Below, piece after piece: positions 7,795 to 16,642 of a stretch of 64,000 nt of DNA (the stretch's first letter is position 1; every line of letters begins with the position of its first letter). The notes under the pieces were generated by a model, which saw only the letters and a program-made list of their open reading frames with translations, searched no databases and had not been told where the DNA came from. The stretch covers positions 26,890 through 90,889 of the forward strand of contig CALHCI010000053.1 of assembly GCA_937931165.1 (NCBI GenBank), written 5' to 3'. Source of the stretch: an uncultured Granulosicoccaceae bacterium (GTDB lineage: Bacteria > Pseudomonadota > Gammaproteobacteria > Granulosicoccales > Granulosicoccaceae). Position numbers and translations under genes: made by a program.

Positions 7795-8886
7795 TCAAGT
7801 CAGGCAATCGACAACAGCGGTTGCGATGGTCTCGGTATTGGCGCTGCCACCCACATCTCTGCCTTTGCCGGCAGCCGTGCCTGCCGCCTGCAACGCGGCT
7901 GCTTTGAGCGCGAGTCCGGCACGCTCTGCATCAATACAATCGAACTTTTCACCGAGGTATTCAAGCATCATAGCGCCGGATAAAATCATCGCCATCGGGT
8001 TAGCGAGACCCTGGCCGGTAATATCCGGGGCGCTGCCATGGCACGGTTGAAACACCGCATTGTTTTCACCGATGTCTGCTGAAGGTGCCAGTCCAAGACT
8101 GCCCATCAGTCCTGCGCCGAGATCAGACAGAATATCGCCAAACATATTTTCGGTGACCATGACATCGAGATCCCATGGGCTCTGCACCATTTTCATCGCA
8201 ACCGCATCGACGTACATGGCGGATGTTTCAATGTCTGTGAATTGCGCTGCGCGTTCGTTGAATATCTCGCGGAAAAACCAGAACGACCGGAACACGTTGG
8301 CTTTATCGACACACATAAGTTTACCGGGTCGATTCAACTTGCGTGCACGGGATTGCGCCAGCTTAAAACTGAAGTCAAACAATTGCTCTGACACCGCACG
8401 TGTGATGCGCATTGTTTCAATAGCATGATCATTATCAATCACCTGGCCTTCGTCTTTGTGGGCAAAAAGACCTTCAATCGATTCACGCACCAGAACAAAG
8501 TCCAGTTCGGCTGCGCGTTCGTCTGCCAGTACTCTGGGTCCGCCCTTGAAGGTATAAACAGGCCGCACACCGGCAAACAATTTTAGTGCGATGCGCAAAT
8601 CAATTTGCGGGACCAGTTCGGTGCCGTCAGGCTTGCGGATGTGCGGGAGTCCCATGGCCGAAAGCAAAATGGCATCTGATTTGCCGGCTGCGGCGACTGA
8701 TTCGGCTGGCAGCGCCTCACCTGTGTTCTGGTAGTGCAGGGCACCGGCAGGTAAATGCGTGTAATTTAACGAAAAGCCGTCATAGAGTCCTGCGACTTTC
8801 TCTAATACAGACAGGGTCGGTGCCATGATTTCCGGGCCGATTCCGTCGCCTTCGAAAACAGCAATTTCAAATGATCTGGCTTTCAA
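7795..8886 (-). CDS. Isocitrate/isopropylmalate/tartrate dehydrogenase family enzyme
   Basis: This 363-residue beta-decarboxylating dehydrogenase has the family landmarks: FEGDGIGPEI at the start, RESIEGLF, the catalytic stretch VDKANVFR, the NMFGDILSDLGAGLMG metal box and the cofactor loop CHGSAPDITGQGLANP. These enzymes oxidise and decarboxylate a malate-type 2-hydroxyacid using NAD(P)+ and Mg or Mn. No leuC, leuD or leuA lies nearby, so it is unlikely to be the leucine-pathway LeuB; tartrate, homoisocitrate or a sugar-acid derivative are alternatives. It is the first gene of the three-gene cluster, with its promoter region in 8887-9263. Confidence 0.88.
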   Translation of the reverse strand: MKARSFEIAVFEGDGIGPEIMAPTLSVLEKVAGLYDGFSLNYTHLPAGALHYQNTGEALPAESVAAAGKSDAILLSAMGLPHIRKPDGTELVPQIDLRIALKLFAGVRPVYTFKGGPRVLADERAAELDFVLVRESIEGLFAHKDEGQVIDNDHAIETMRITRAVSEQLFDFSFKLAQSRARKLNRPGKLMCVDKANVFRSFWFFREIFNERAAQFTDIETSAMYVDAVAMKMVQSPWDLDVMVTENMFGDILSDLGAGLMGSLGLAPSADIGENNAVFQPCHGSAPDITGQGLANPMAMILSGAMMLEYLGEKFDCIDAERAGLALKAAALQAAGTAAGKGRDVGGSANTETIATAVVDCLT

Positions 8887-9263
8887 ATCTGTTTACTCGT
8901 TGTCGCGGGGGATGTGCAGTGAAGTATGAGCGCGATCAGCCGGATCGGCAATAATTGCCGGTTTGAAATTGCGACAACAGGTAAATCTTTGAAAAATATA
9001 AAAAAATCAGGTTGTTCGAAATTTGCTGGATTTCAATGAAACTATCAACCTCGTAATACTAACTGTAAATTGAGGAACTGAATAAATATCTGACGCTTCA
9101 CGCGCCTTCGTGAGGATTTACTTTAAGTTCGGCTTGTAACGCAACTGGTTCTTGTTGTTAAGTTCATGATACAAATTGCTCGACCCGTGAGAAGGTCGGA
9201 AATGTTCCGGTCTCGGCGAAAAATAAAAATAATAAAAAAGTACCACCCCATTGGCGGTTAACC
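8887..9263. other. Divergent intergenic region, 377 bp
   Basis: No gene is visible here. The region separates the catabolic cluster (-) from the EAL gene (+) and should carry both promoters. It has two A-rich tracts, at about 8990-9007 and 9225-9240, but I cannot assign a convincing -35/-10 pair on either strand. Confidence 0.6.
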
Positions 9264-11282
9264 ATGATTGATGTCCCGATTTCTTCTGATTCTCTGAAGC
9301 CTGAGCTTTCCAGCGTGGCAAATGCCTCGCTGCACGCTGTTGTTTTTGGCTCTGGCGACAGCGCCTTTGACCGTCGCGTCATAGAGCCTGCACTCGATAA
9401 AATTAATGCGCTGGGTTTGGTTGGCTCAACGTGCTTTCAGGTTGCGTCAGAAGATGCTGCCGCCAATAACGTCCGAGCTAATCTGTTTGTATTTCTCATT
9501 GACCGCCACCAGCACCAGTCTGCAGAAGCCGCACGAGCGGCCTTTGTTGCTATCCGACGTGCGATGGCTGGAGATGCCTTGATTATCCCGGTGGTGCTCG
9601 ACAGTGACGTTGATTTCGAACAGTCAAAGCTTGCTTTTCTGGCACCACTTACCGTAGAGCCACTCGCCACCGGTGTGCGTTTGTCTGAAAGCGCTGTAAG
9701 CGACTTTGTCAGTAGGGCCCTGGAGTTTTCCTCACGGCTTAAGAAAACAGCGGTTGTGCAGCCTGCGGTGACTCCGTCAATGGCAGACAGAATTTCCGAA
9801 ATCTCGCAAATTGCAGAGTCGGTTGATCCACTGCCATGTCATATGAGCAGTTACGATGATTTTGTAGAGCAACTTATCGCACGCCTGCAGGTGATGCGTA
9901 TGAATAATCGTCGACGCAACCTGAATATCTTTTCTGAAGCGTTAAAGCAGGTGCTTGGAGCGGAAATGGTGTACTGCTATTTTCGTGGCAAGAATGGACA
10001 GCTGCATATGTATGAGGCTGATTCAAACCGTCCGCTGCATAACTGTTCTGCCAGCTTAGTGCACTGTGTACTTGAAGAAGCGCTTGAAGGATACGCGGAT
10101 ATAGCACCTCGTCGTTCACTGCGCTTACAGAACTTTCTGCCGCAACTGTCTCCCGCCAGCGGCAGCCCGATGGAATGTATGGTTGTAGTCAATGATCGCC
10201 TGCCGAATTGCGGGGTGTTTATTGCGGTAAAGGATGGTTTCAAGCGCTTTCCGGCAACAGAAGTGCTGAGTACAGTCATTAACTCACTACATGATGCTTT
10301 GGCATGGGCGAACTTTGAGTCATTCGAAAAACTTAAAGCCCGCGTATACGACGGATTGAAAGAGACTTATCGGTTTGTCAGCCGTGATATGTATGAAGAC
10401 CGGCGCAGAATATTCCGCAGTCAACTCAGTAATATTAACGTGCACTTTGAGCCGATGTTCCGTTTTGATCCGGGTAGTCGTGATGTGGATATCTTTGCCT
10501 ATGAAGCACTTGCCCGTGAACATATTGACTCAAATGCCGCACCGGTAGAAATCTTTAATGCTGCCAGCTTGTGGGGTATGGGTTTTCAGCTGGAGCTTGA
10601 TTCGACATTGCTTGAAACCACAATTGGTGCTTACGGATCACAGGTGAGCGGTGGCGGCGGCAGCAACGATATCAAGCCTTTGTCATTGAATGTGTATCCG
10701 GCAACGTTAAAGTCGCCGGCTTATCGCGAGTTGTTGTACGAAGTGATCGGACGCAGCGCGCCGCTCAGCGGGCATCATCTTATTATGGAAGTGTCAGAAA
10801 AAACGGTAGTGTCTCCGGAGTTACAGATTGAAGCACGTCAGCAACTTGAAGAATATCGCGATGTGGTTCGGCAACTCGGACAACTCACCGGAGTGAGATT
10901 CGCGATCGATGACTTTGGTGTCGGCAATGCTTCACTGTCCCGACTCGACAGTTTAAAGCCACACTATGTAAAAATAGATCGGGATATTCTTTCCTTTGAC
11001 ACCCGCATGGCAGACACGTTGATTCGTTACCTCGTCCAAAGCCAGCGTGAACTGGGTACCGCAGTGATACTTGAAGGAGTCGATATACACAGCAAGCTGA
11101 GTCTCAACGAGCTGGTCAGTGACATAGGAGTCGATTTGATTCAGGGCCACAGTCTTAGTAAAGCGGTGAGCTCGTTTGATGATGCCTGGGAAGCGCAGGT
11201 TTGTGCCAAAATCAAGAGTAATCTTGGCTGGGCAGCGCCGGCGGCTATGGTTCCTGAAGTCGCAGGTTCAGTACTGCATTAA
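9264..11282 (+). CDS. EAL-domain cyclic-di-GMP phosphodiesterase with unrecognised N-terminal domain
   Basis: The 672 residues divide into three parts. Residues 20-160 form an alpha/beta domain I do not recognise; its later half (LFVFLID...IIPVVLDSD) is vaguely like TIR or receiver folds. Residues about 195-350 look like a GAF-type sensor. Residues about 385-640 are an EAL domain. The catalytic set is complete: E414 (EAL), N476, E509, D549-D550 in the AIDDFGVGNASL loop, K570, E604 and Q627. It should therefore cleave c-di-GMP to pGpG. No transmembrane segment is visible, so it is cytosolic. The HEFRH protein gene follows after 45 bases and may be co-transcribed. The c-di-GMP role is strong; the input signal is unknown. 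Confidence 0.88.
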   Translation: MIDVPISSDSLKPELSSVANASLHAVVFGSGDSAFDRRVIEPALDKINALGLVGSTCFQVASEDAAANNVRANLFVFLIDRHQHQSAEAARAAFVAIRRAMAGDALIIPVVLDSDVDFEQSKLAFLAPLTVEPLATGVRLSESAVSDFVSRALEFSSRLKKTAVVQPAVTPSMADRISEISQIAESVDPLPCHMSSYDDFVEQLIARLQVMRMNNRRRNLNIFSEALKQVLGAEMVYCYFRGKNGQLHMYEADSNRPLHNCSASLVHCVLEEALEGYADIAPRRSLRLQNFLPQLSPASGSPMECMVVVNDRLPNCGVFIAVKDGFKRFPATEVLSTVINSLHDALAWANFESFEKLKARVYDGLKETYRFVSRDMYEDRRRIFRSQLSNINVHFEPMFRFDPGSRDVDIFAYEALAREHIDSNAAPVEIFNAASLWGMGFQLELDSTLLETTIGAYGSQVSGGGGSNDIKPLSLNVYPATLKSPAYRELLYEVIGRSAPLSGHHLIMEVSEKTVVSPELQIEARQQLEEYRDVVRQLGQLTGVRFAIDDFGVGNASLSRLDSLKPHYVKIDRDILSFDTRMADTLIRYLVQSQRELGTAVILEGVDIHSKLSLNELVSDIGVDLIQGHSLSKAVSSFDDAWEAQVCAKIKSNLGWAAPAAMVPEVAGSVLH

Positions 11283-11327
11283 CCTGAGATTCTGCAGCGC
11301 AGACTCCTGACAAGGGTAGTTAAAGTT

Positions 11328-11804
11328 GTGACGCTGGATGAATACCTGCCAGAGATACTTGCATGGTGTAAGCACAGGGAGCAGCTGATTCTGGAAACCG
11401 GTTTGCCGTTAACAGAGAGCCAGCTGGTACTCGCGGGAGACTCTGGTGTTAAGGATACTGATCGTGTTCGTCTGCTCAGTGTTGAGCGAGTGTTGTTTCC
11501 TGACGATAAGCACCTGGTAGAGTTGGCACGCGCCTGCGGTATGCCGCTCGATTCAACTGCTGGCAGAGCGATCGGTTATGGCGTTGAGGTGGTTCATAGT
11601 GGTACTCACTCAGAGCGTTTGCTGAGACATGAGTTTCGGCATGTGTACCAGTATGAGTCCAATGGTGGTGTAGAAGTTTTTCTGGAAATGTATTTGCGCT
11701 CTGTTATTGAGCACGGCTATCTGCAAAGTCCGTGGGAGCAGGATGCCAGAAGATATGAACATGTTGCTGCTAACGACCCGGGTTTTTTACCACATCAGCC
11801 GTGA
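11328..11804 (+). CDS. Small putative zinc metalloprotease-like protein (HEFRH)
   Basis: This 158-residue protein carries HEFRH at 101-105, fitting the zincin HExxH motif, followed by VYQYE and by SPWEQDARRYE, in which E137 is a plausible third zinc ligand about 32 residues further on. There is no signal peptide. I do not recognise the family beyond this motif; similar short HExxH proteins are annotated as DUF proteins. The start is a GTG at 11328, 45 bases after the EAL gene. Protease activity is inference from the motif; a non-catalytic zinc protein is possible. Confidence 0.65.
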   Translation: MTLDEYLPEILAWCKHREQLILETGLPLTESQLVLAGDSGVKDTDRVRLLSVERVLFPDDKHLVELARACGMPLDSTAGRAIGYGVEVVHSGTHSERLLRHEFRHVYQYESNGGVEVFLEMYLRSVIEHGYLQSPWEQDARRYEHVAANDPGFLPHQP

Positions 11805-11972
11805 ACAGTGCCGTTATTGGTTAAGTAAGGAGGTTTTCCGGTACTTCGGCAGACTTACCTCGGGGTTCGATACCGGGCAGGCTACATTCGAAACGCATGA
11901 CGCGATACTGTAATATTGGAGAGTCGCATCAAGACGGCAGGAATAGCGCGAAACTGATCTGGAGTGTGTTGC

Positions 11973-12398
11973 ATGACTTATGAAGAAAACAATATCTTCG
12001 CAAAAATTTTACGTGGTGAATTGCCCTCTGAACAAGTTTATGAAGATGATCAGACGCTGGTGATTATGGACATCATGCCGCGTGCTGACGGTCATATGCT
12101 GGTGATACCGAAGTCACCAGCGCGCAACATGCTTGACGCGACCAACGATCAACTGGCTGCCTGTCTGGCGACAGTTCAGGTGGTAAGCAAAGCAGCACAG
12201 CAGGCATTCAATGCCCAGGGTATAACGCTGCAACAGTTTAACGAGGCAGCCGGCGGGCAGGAGGTTTTCCACCTGCATTTTCATGTGCTGCCACGCAAAG
12301 ACGGTGAAAAGCTGCGTCCTCCAGGCAAGATGGGTGATTCTGCAGTGATCAGTGCCAATGCCGAAAAAATCCGTGCCGCGTTGTCAAAAAACCGGTAA
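11973..12398 (+). CDS. HIT family nucleotide hydrolase
   Basis: The 141-residue protein has the histidine triad HLHFHVLP (H-phi-H-phi-H-phi) near residue 95, preceded by the FNEAAGGQEVFH loop, and begins with the NNIFAKILRGELPSE block typical of the HINT branch. HINT-type proteins hydrolyse AMP-lysine or adenosine phosphoramidates. I chose ATG 11973 rather than GTG 11964 because GGAG at 11961-11964 is a good ribosome-binding site 8 bases before it and overlaps the upstream candidate. It sits alone between the HEFRH gene and the response regulator. Confidence 0.93.
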   Translation: MTYEENNIFAKILRGELPSEQVYEDDQTLVIMDIMPRADGHMLVIPKSPARNMLDATNDQLAACLATVQVVSKAAQQAFNAQGITLQQFNEAAGGQEVFHLHFHVLPRKDGEKLRPPGKMGDSAVISANAEKIRAALSKNR

Positions 12399-12556
12399 CA
12401 GCGGTTTACAAAGCAGCGATGCCGGACCGCGGTCAGTTGGCCCGGGATGACACACCAACTTCCAATATTGCGGCTTGTGCTGCAAATGTCCATACATTGG
12501 CATAATGGTGGCGTATACAAAGGAATATCACCGTTGAACGATAAGTCGTTTCATCT

Positions 12557-13261
12557 ATGCAACCACTAGAAAATCTCAGTGTTTTATTAGTTGAAGACCA
12601 TCAGGATCTTGCCGAGACTGTTGTCGATTTTCTTGAGTCAATGGGGGCGGTTGTCGATTTTGCTGCAGACGGAATGACTGGCCTGCATCTGGCGCGGCAA
12701 CACCGCTTTGACATCATCGTGCTCGACCTCATGCTACCCGGTATGGATGGCTTCACGTTGTGTAAAGAGATTCGCGAGACCGATAAAAACAGTACTCCGG
12801 TTATCATGATGACTGCGCGGGATGAGCTTGGAGACAAGTTGCAGGGCTTTGAGTGTGGCGCTGATGACTATGTGGTCAAACCTTTTGACCTGCCGGAACT
12901 TGTCGCACGCATTAAGTCACTGAGTAAACGCCACCAGGGCAGTGTGACCAGTGAAACGCTCAGCGTGGCTGATCTGATTCTCGATACCGGCACCAGAGAA
13001 GTCAGACGTAACGGTGAGTTATTGCAGTTAACGCCTGCCGGTTTTCAGATTCTGCGAATACTGTTGAAGAAAATGCCGAACGTGGTGACCAGAGAAGAAA
13101 TTGAGTCAGAACTTTGGGGTGATGATCCGCCGGCAAGCGATACCTTGAGAAGTCAGATCTATAAGCTCCGAAAAACCCTTGATAAGCCCTATGCCGTGTC
13201 ACTGTTGCATACGGTTGCCGGGTCTGGATACCGAATCACCGAAACTGACAGTGAAGCTTGA
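12557..13261 (+). CDS. OmpR/PhoB-family response regulator
   Basis: The 234 residues form an N-terminal receiver (acidic cluster E13-D14, phosphoacceptor D57 in VLDLMLPGMDG, conserved K in VVKPFD) and a C-terminal winged helix ending with HTVAGSGYRI. It should bind DNA when phosphorylated by the histidine kinase encoded opposite it. The two genes converge and overlap by 63 bp at their 3' ends, an unusual arrangement since such pairs are normally in one operon. The overlap covers the end of the winged helix here, so this frame is the more constrained of the two. Confidence 0.94.
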   Translation: MQPLENLSVLLVEDHQDLAETVVDFLESMGAVVDFAADGMTGLHLARQHRFDIIVLDLMLPGMDGFTLCKEIRETDKNSTPVIMMTARDELGDKLQGFECGADDYVVKPFDLPELVARIKSLSKRHQGSVTSETLSVADLILDTGTREVRRNGELLQLTPAGFQILRILLKKMPNVVTREEIESELWGDDPPASDTLRSQIYKLRKTLDKPYAVSLLHTVAGSGYRITETDSEA

Positions 13262-14590
13262 ACCGCGACCTGGCTCGCTATCGATGGTGATGTTCCATCC
13301 ATAGGTATCACAGGTTGTTTTCACCAGTGACAAGCCCAGTCCTGAACCGCTGACTCTTTTTTCAACACGGAAAAACGGATCAAATACCTTTCTTTTGTCA
13401 GCTTCGTCGAGCCCCGGTCCGTCATCAGATATGGTAATCGAGTGATCTGTACAATAGATATCGACATTGCCTTTTTGCGTGTACAAACAGGCATTACGAA
13501 GAATGTTGCCAATAACAATACGCAGTGAAGCTTCACTGGCATAAACCGTTAGCGGGCAGGTTTTATTGTGATTGATTGTCAGATCGTCAGTAGGTACTAC
13601 CTGGCTTATCTCCAGTAATAAGTCGTCAACTACTACGGGAATGGCCACCTCGGTCAAATGCTCACCGCTTCTTTTATCGCGCGCCAGCAGCAGCAACGTG
13701 CTGGTCAGGTCAAGCATGTGTCTGCTGGCGCGCTTGATTCTTTCCACGGCTCGTGCCGGTTTCTCTTCAAGATCCAGCAGTGACAACGATGAGATCGAAC
13801 CGTCTATTACTGCCAGTGGTGTTCGCAGTTCGTGCGATGCATAGCGTGCGAAGTTGCGTTCCCGTTCTATGGAATCGTTGGTTCGTTCAATAAAGTGCTG
13901 CAGTGCATCGGCCAGTACCAGTGTTTCGGAGTTGTGTGGACCGGTAAACTTGTTTAAGTCGAGTTCATTGGCATCGCGTGCACTGAAGTCGAAATTTTCA
14001 ATGGTCTCTGCGAGTTTCGCAATAGGAGACACCGCACGCTTTGACAGCACATAAGTCAGGTAGGCAAGCGCGTACATCACCAGCAACACTAAAGTCAGTG
14101 GAACAACACCGAAGAAAAATCCGAGGTTGGACACCGTGTCATCCTGAAACAGCAACGTCAGTGTTTCTTCACCGCGACTGCTGACAAATGCTATCAGTTC
14201 ATCATCCTGAAACATGACGCGCTGCTGTCCCGGTGGCAAACCCTGCAGTGCAAATGGCAGTGCGCTGTTGTCGTGAGTGTGCAGATACGATTGAAGATTA
14301 AGGGTATTGGGTACTGGAAAATCCGGGTTATCCTGGCGGCGTTCCCAAAAATATTCGGCTTCTCCGCTGAGCGCCTGCTTCACCAGTATTTGTTCTGCAA
14401 CCAGGCTGGCTGCCATCACACCGGTGACAGTCGCAAAACTGATCAGTGCCAACTGTAAAACAAAGGCCCTCAGCAGTCGGGATTGCACCCTCGGTTCAGC
14501 GTTGGCGTTCATGAGTCCGTGAATCTCGTTAACGGGAAGTCTGCGCACCTTATCTAAGTGAGTGTGATCATCCTGTGACCAGTCAGTCAT
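13199..14590 (-). CDS. Membrane-bound sensor histidine kinase
   Basis: The protein has 463 residues. A first transmembrane helix (about 41-66) is followed by a periplasmic sensor of about 90 residues with no recognised fold, then a second helix (about 157-182), a HAMP-like segment (about 183-240), the HisKA dimerisation helix with phosphoacceptor H253 in SHELRTPLA, and an HATPase domain with N, G1 (DDGPGL) and G2 (GSGLGLSLV) boxes. It should phosphorylate the convergent response regulator. Translation may begin at ATG 14590 or at 14512 (MNANAEP), because the first 26 residues are hydrophilic and unconserved. The last 20 residues, after the kinase domain, lie in the 63-bp antisense overlap. 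Confidence 0.92.
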   Translation of the reverse strand: MTDWSQDDHTHLDKVRRLPVNEIHGLMNANAEPRVQSRLLRAFVLQLALISFATVTGVMAASLVAEQILVKQALSGEAEYFWERRQDNPDFPVPNTLNLQSYLHTHDNSALPFALQGLPPGQQRVMFQDDELIAFVSSRGEETLTLLFQDDTVSNLGFFFGVVPLTLVLLVMYALAYLTYVLSKRAVSPIAKLAETIENFDFSARDANELDLNKFTGPHNSETLVLADALQHFIERTNDSIERERNFARYASHELRTPLAVIDGSISSLSLLDLEEKPARAVERIKRASRHMLDLTSTLLLLARDKRSGEHLTEVAIPVVVDDLLLEISQVVPTDDLTINHNKTCPLTVYASEASLRIVIGNILRNACLYTQKGNVDIYCTDHSITISDDGPGLDEADKRKVFDPFFRVEKRVSGSGLGLSLVKTTCDTYGWNITIDSEPGRGSSFTVSFGDSVSRPGNRMQQ

Positions 14591-14727
14591 CCGTTGTTAC
14601 CGGACCGATGTGAACGTCAGGTGAACGGGCGAATTTTTTTGATCACAAGCCATTCACCCGGCCTGCCGTAATCTCGGCCCCACGATTCAGGATTGGACCT
14701 GAATTGAACAAATAACAGGACACACAA

Positions 14728-16182
14728 ATGAAATTAATTCGAAACTTGGGATTGTCGCTGCTGGTTGCTGTGGGTGTTTCCGCCTGTGACAGTGATGGCG
14801 TGACCCTGAACACAACGGATGCCGCCGGTACATCAGGGGCTGTGGCCGGCGAAGCCACTGGCAATATCGTACAGACCGCAGTCGATGCCGGTAGCTTTAA
14901 TACGCTGGCGGCGGCATTGGGTGCTACCGGGCTGGATGCAGTACTGGCGGACGAGAGCCGTCAGTTCACTGTTTTTGCACCGACTGATGACGCCTTCGAG
15001 GCACTGGGTCAGGACACTATCAATGCACTGTTGGCAGACCCGGAAGCGCTGACCGACATTCTTCTCTATCACGTGCTGGCCGATGCGAATGTAGACAGCG
15101 CCACCGCGATTTCGTTGGCAGGCACAGCAGTGCAGGCAGCCAACGAAGACGATCTGCAGATATCCCTTTCAGACGGAAACCTGTTCATTAATACGTCACA
15201 GGTGATCTCTGCTGATGTTGTCGCGACCAACGGTACCATCCACGTGATCGACACTGTGCTTTTACCACCGGCAGGTGACGACAGTGCAAACCAGGGTGAT
15301 GGTGCAGGTGAGCCCGTCGAGCCACAGTTGTCTAACATTGTTGATACCGCGCTGGCAGCCGGTTCTTTTAATACACTCGCGGCAGCACTTGAGGCAACCG
15401 GGTTGGTCGGCGTGCTTGCCGATGAGAAAGCCACCTTTACTGTATTTGCGCCGACCGATGATGCGTTCGCGGCCCTTGGTCAGGACACTATAGATGCACT
15501 GCTGGCCGATCCGGATACCTTGCGCGACATCCTGCTATACCACGTAGTATCAGGACAAGCAGTGAATGCTGAAACCGCAATCAGCCTGGCCGGTTCGTCG
15601 GTCACCATGGCGAATGGCGACGATACGGAACTGTCACTTGCTGCAGGTCAGTTGTTTGTTAATGAATCCACTGTGGTTGCGACTGATGTGGCGGCGAGTA
15701 ACGGCATTATTCACGTGCTGGACGCGGTACTACTGCCACCTGCCGATGAGCCTGCAGCACCGGAGCTCGACAGCATTTACAACACAGCCATTGCAGCCGG
15801 TAACTTCCACACTCTGGTAGCTGCGTTGCAGGCGACCGGTCTTGATGGACCACTGGCTGGCGGACATGAAATCTACACCGTGTTTGCCCCGACTGATGAT
15901 GCGTTTGCAGCACTTGGCCAGGACACTATCGATGCTTTACTTGCTGATCCGGATACCCTGAAGAATATCCTGCTGTATCACGTTGTTGCTGATGCCGCTG
16001 TGGATGCCAGCGCCGCGCTTAGTCTGGCCGGAAGCAGTGTCACGATGGCTAATGGTGATGCTGTTCAGGTGAGTGTTAAAGGTGGTGAGTTGTTTATTAA
16101 TGATGCCATGGTAACGGTGACTGACATCATGGCTACTAACGGCATTATTCACGTCATAGATACCGTTCTTATCCCCCACTAA
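14728..16182 (+). CDS. Lipoprotein with three fasciclin (FAS1) domains
   Basis: The 484-residue protein starts with a lipoprotein signal; lipobox VSAC places the acylated cysteine at C20. A linker precedes three FAS1 domains at about 46-180, 202-338 and 347-483. Each has the H1 box FTVFAPTDDAF, the repeated ALGQDTI.ALLADP and ILLYHV segments, and the H2 box NG-IHVID/LD. FAS1 domains mediate adhesion at cell surfaces and in the extracellular matrix. The copies are very similar, suggesting duplication within the gene. It lies divergent from the sensor kinase, so regulation by that system is possible. An ACAGGA ribosome-binding site precedes ATG 14728 and a strong terminator follows. Confidence 0.92.
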   Translation: MKLIRNLGLSLLVAVGVSACDSDGVTLNTTDAAGTSGAVAGEATGNIVQTAVDAGSFNTLAAALGATGLDAVLADESRQFTVFAPTDDAFEALGQDTINALLADPEALTDILLYHVLADANVDSATAISLAGTAVQAANEDDLQISLSDGNLFINTSQVISADVVATNGTIHVIDTVLLPPAGDDSANQGDGAGEPVEPQLSNIVDTALAAGSFNTLAAALEATGLVGVLADEKATFTVFAPTDDAFAALGQDTIDALLADPDTLRDILLYHVVSGQAVNAETAISLAGSSVTMANGDDTELSLAAGQLFVNESTVVATDVAASNGIIHVLDAVLLPPADEPAAPELDSIYNTAIAAGNFHTLVAALQATGLDGPLAGGHEIYTVFAPTDDAFAALGQDTIDALLADPDTLKNILLYHVVADAAVDASAALSLAGSSVTMANGDAVQVSVKGGELFINDAMVTVTDIMATNGIIHVIDTVLIPH

Positions 16183-16241
16183 AAAGAAGTACAGCGGTAG
16201 TAGACGGCACCCGGTTCCTTCCCCCAGGACCTGTGCTTTGG

Positions 16242-16272
16242 CCCGGCCTTCCCTCAAAGGCCGGGTTTTTTT
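16242..16272 (+). terminator. Rho-independent terminator of the FAS1 gene
   Basis: A 9-bp stem CCCGGCCTT/AAGGCCGGG (16242-16250 and 16257-16265) with a 6-base loop is followed by seven Ts (16266-16272). It abuts the stop codon of the convergent DUF4345 gene. Confidence 0.93.
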
Positions 16273-16642
16273 AATCACTGCGTAAGAACAGCCAGCCGCT
16301 GATCACGGTCAGTACAATCTCAAAACTCAGCCCGATCATATTGAACCCGGAAAATTCACCGTCAACAATGACACCGTATAAACGACAGGCACCGACACTG
16401 AAGAATATAATTGCCGTCGCTGCCAGTGCAGAACTTAGTCGGCTATGTGCCAGGCTCGACCAGTATAGAAAAACTGCCAGGCCAATCTGAATACCGCCAT
16501 ACGTGGCCCGGATATCGGTCAGTCCGGAGTTATCAGCGGTGATACCAGCTTTGGTCGCCAGCGTTATCGGACTGAATAGATAGATCAGGCCGAAAACAGC
16601 AAGAATCGCTGCGATTATTTTCAGAAAAAGCGTTGTATTCAT
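16271..16642 (-). CDS. DUF4345-like four-helix membrane protein
   Basis: The 123-residue protein has four hydrophobic helices (about 5-25, 45-62, 70-88 and 100-120) and the family-like DIRATYGGIQIGLAVFL segment. It is probably an inner-membrane protein of unknown function. The frame runs upstream to 16774, but the added 44 residues are polar, unconserved and without a membrane pattern, so I start at ATG 16642. Its stop codon touches the terminator of the convergent FAS1 gene. Confidence 0.75.
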   Translation of the reverse strand: MNTTLFLKIIAAILAVFGLIYLFSPITLATKAGITADNSGLTDIRATYGGIQIGLAVFLYWSSLAHSRLSSALAATAIIFFSVGACRLYGVIVDGEFSGFNMIGLSFEIVLTVISGWLFLRSD

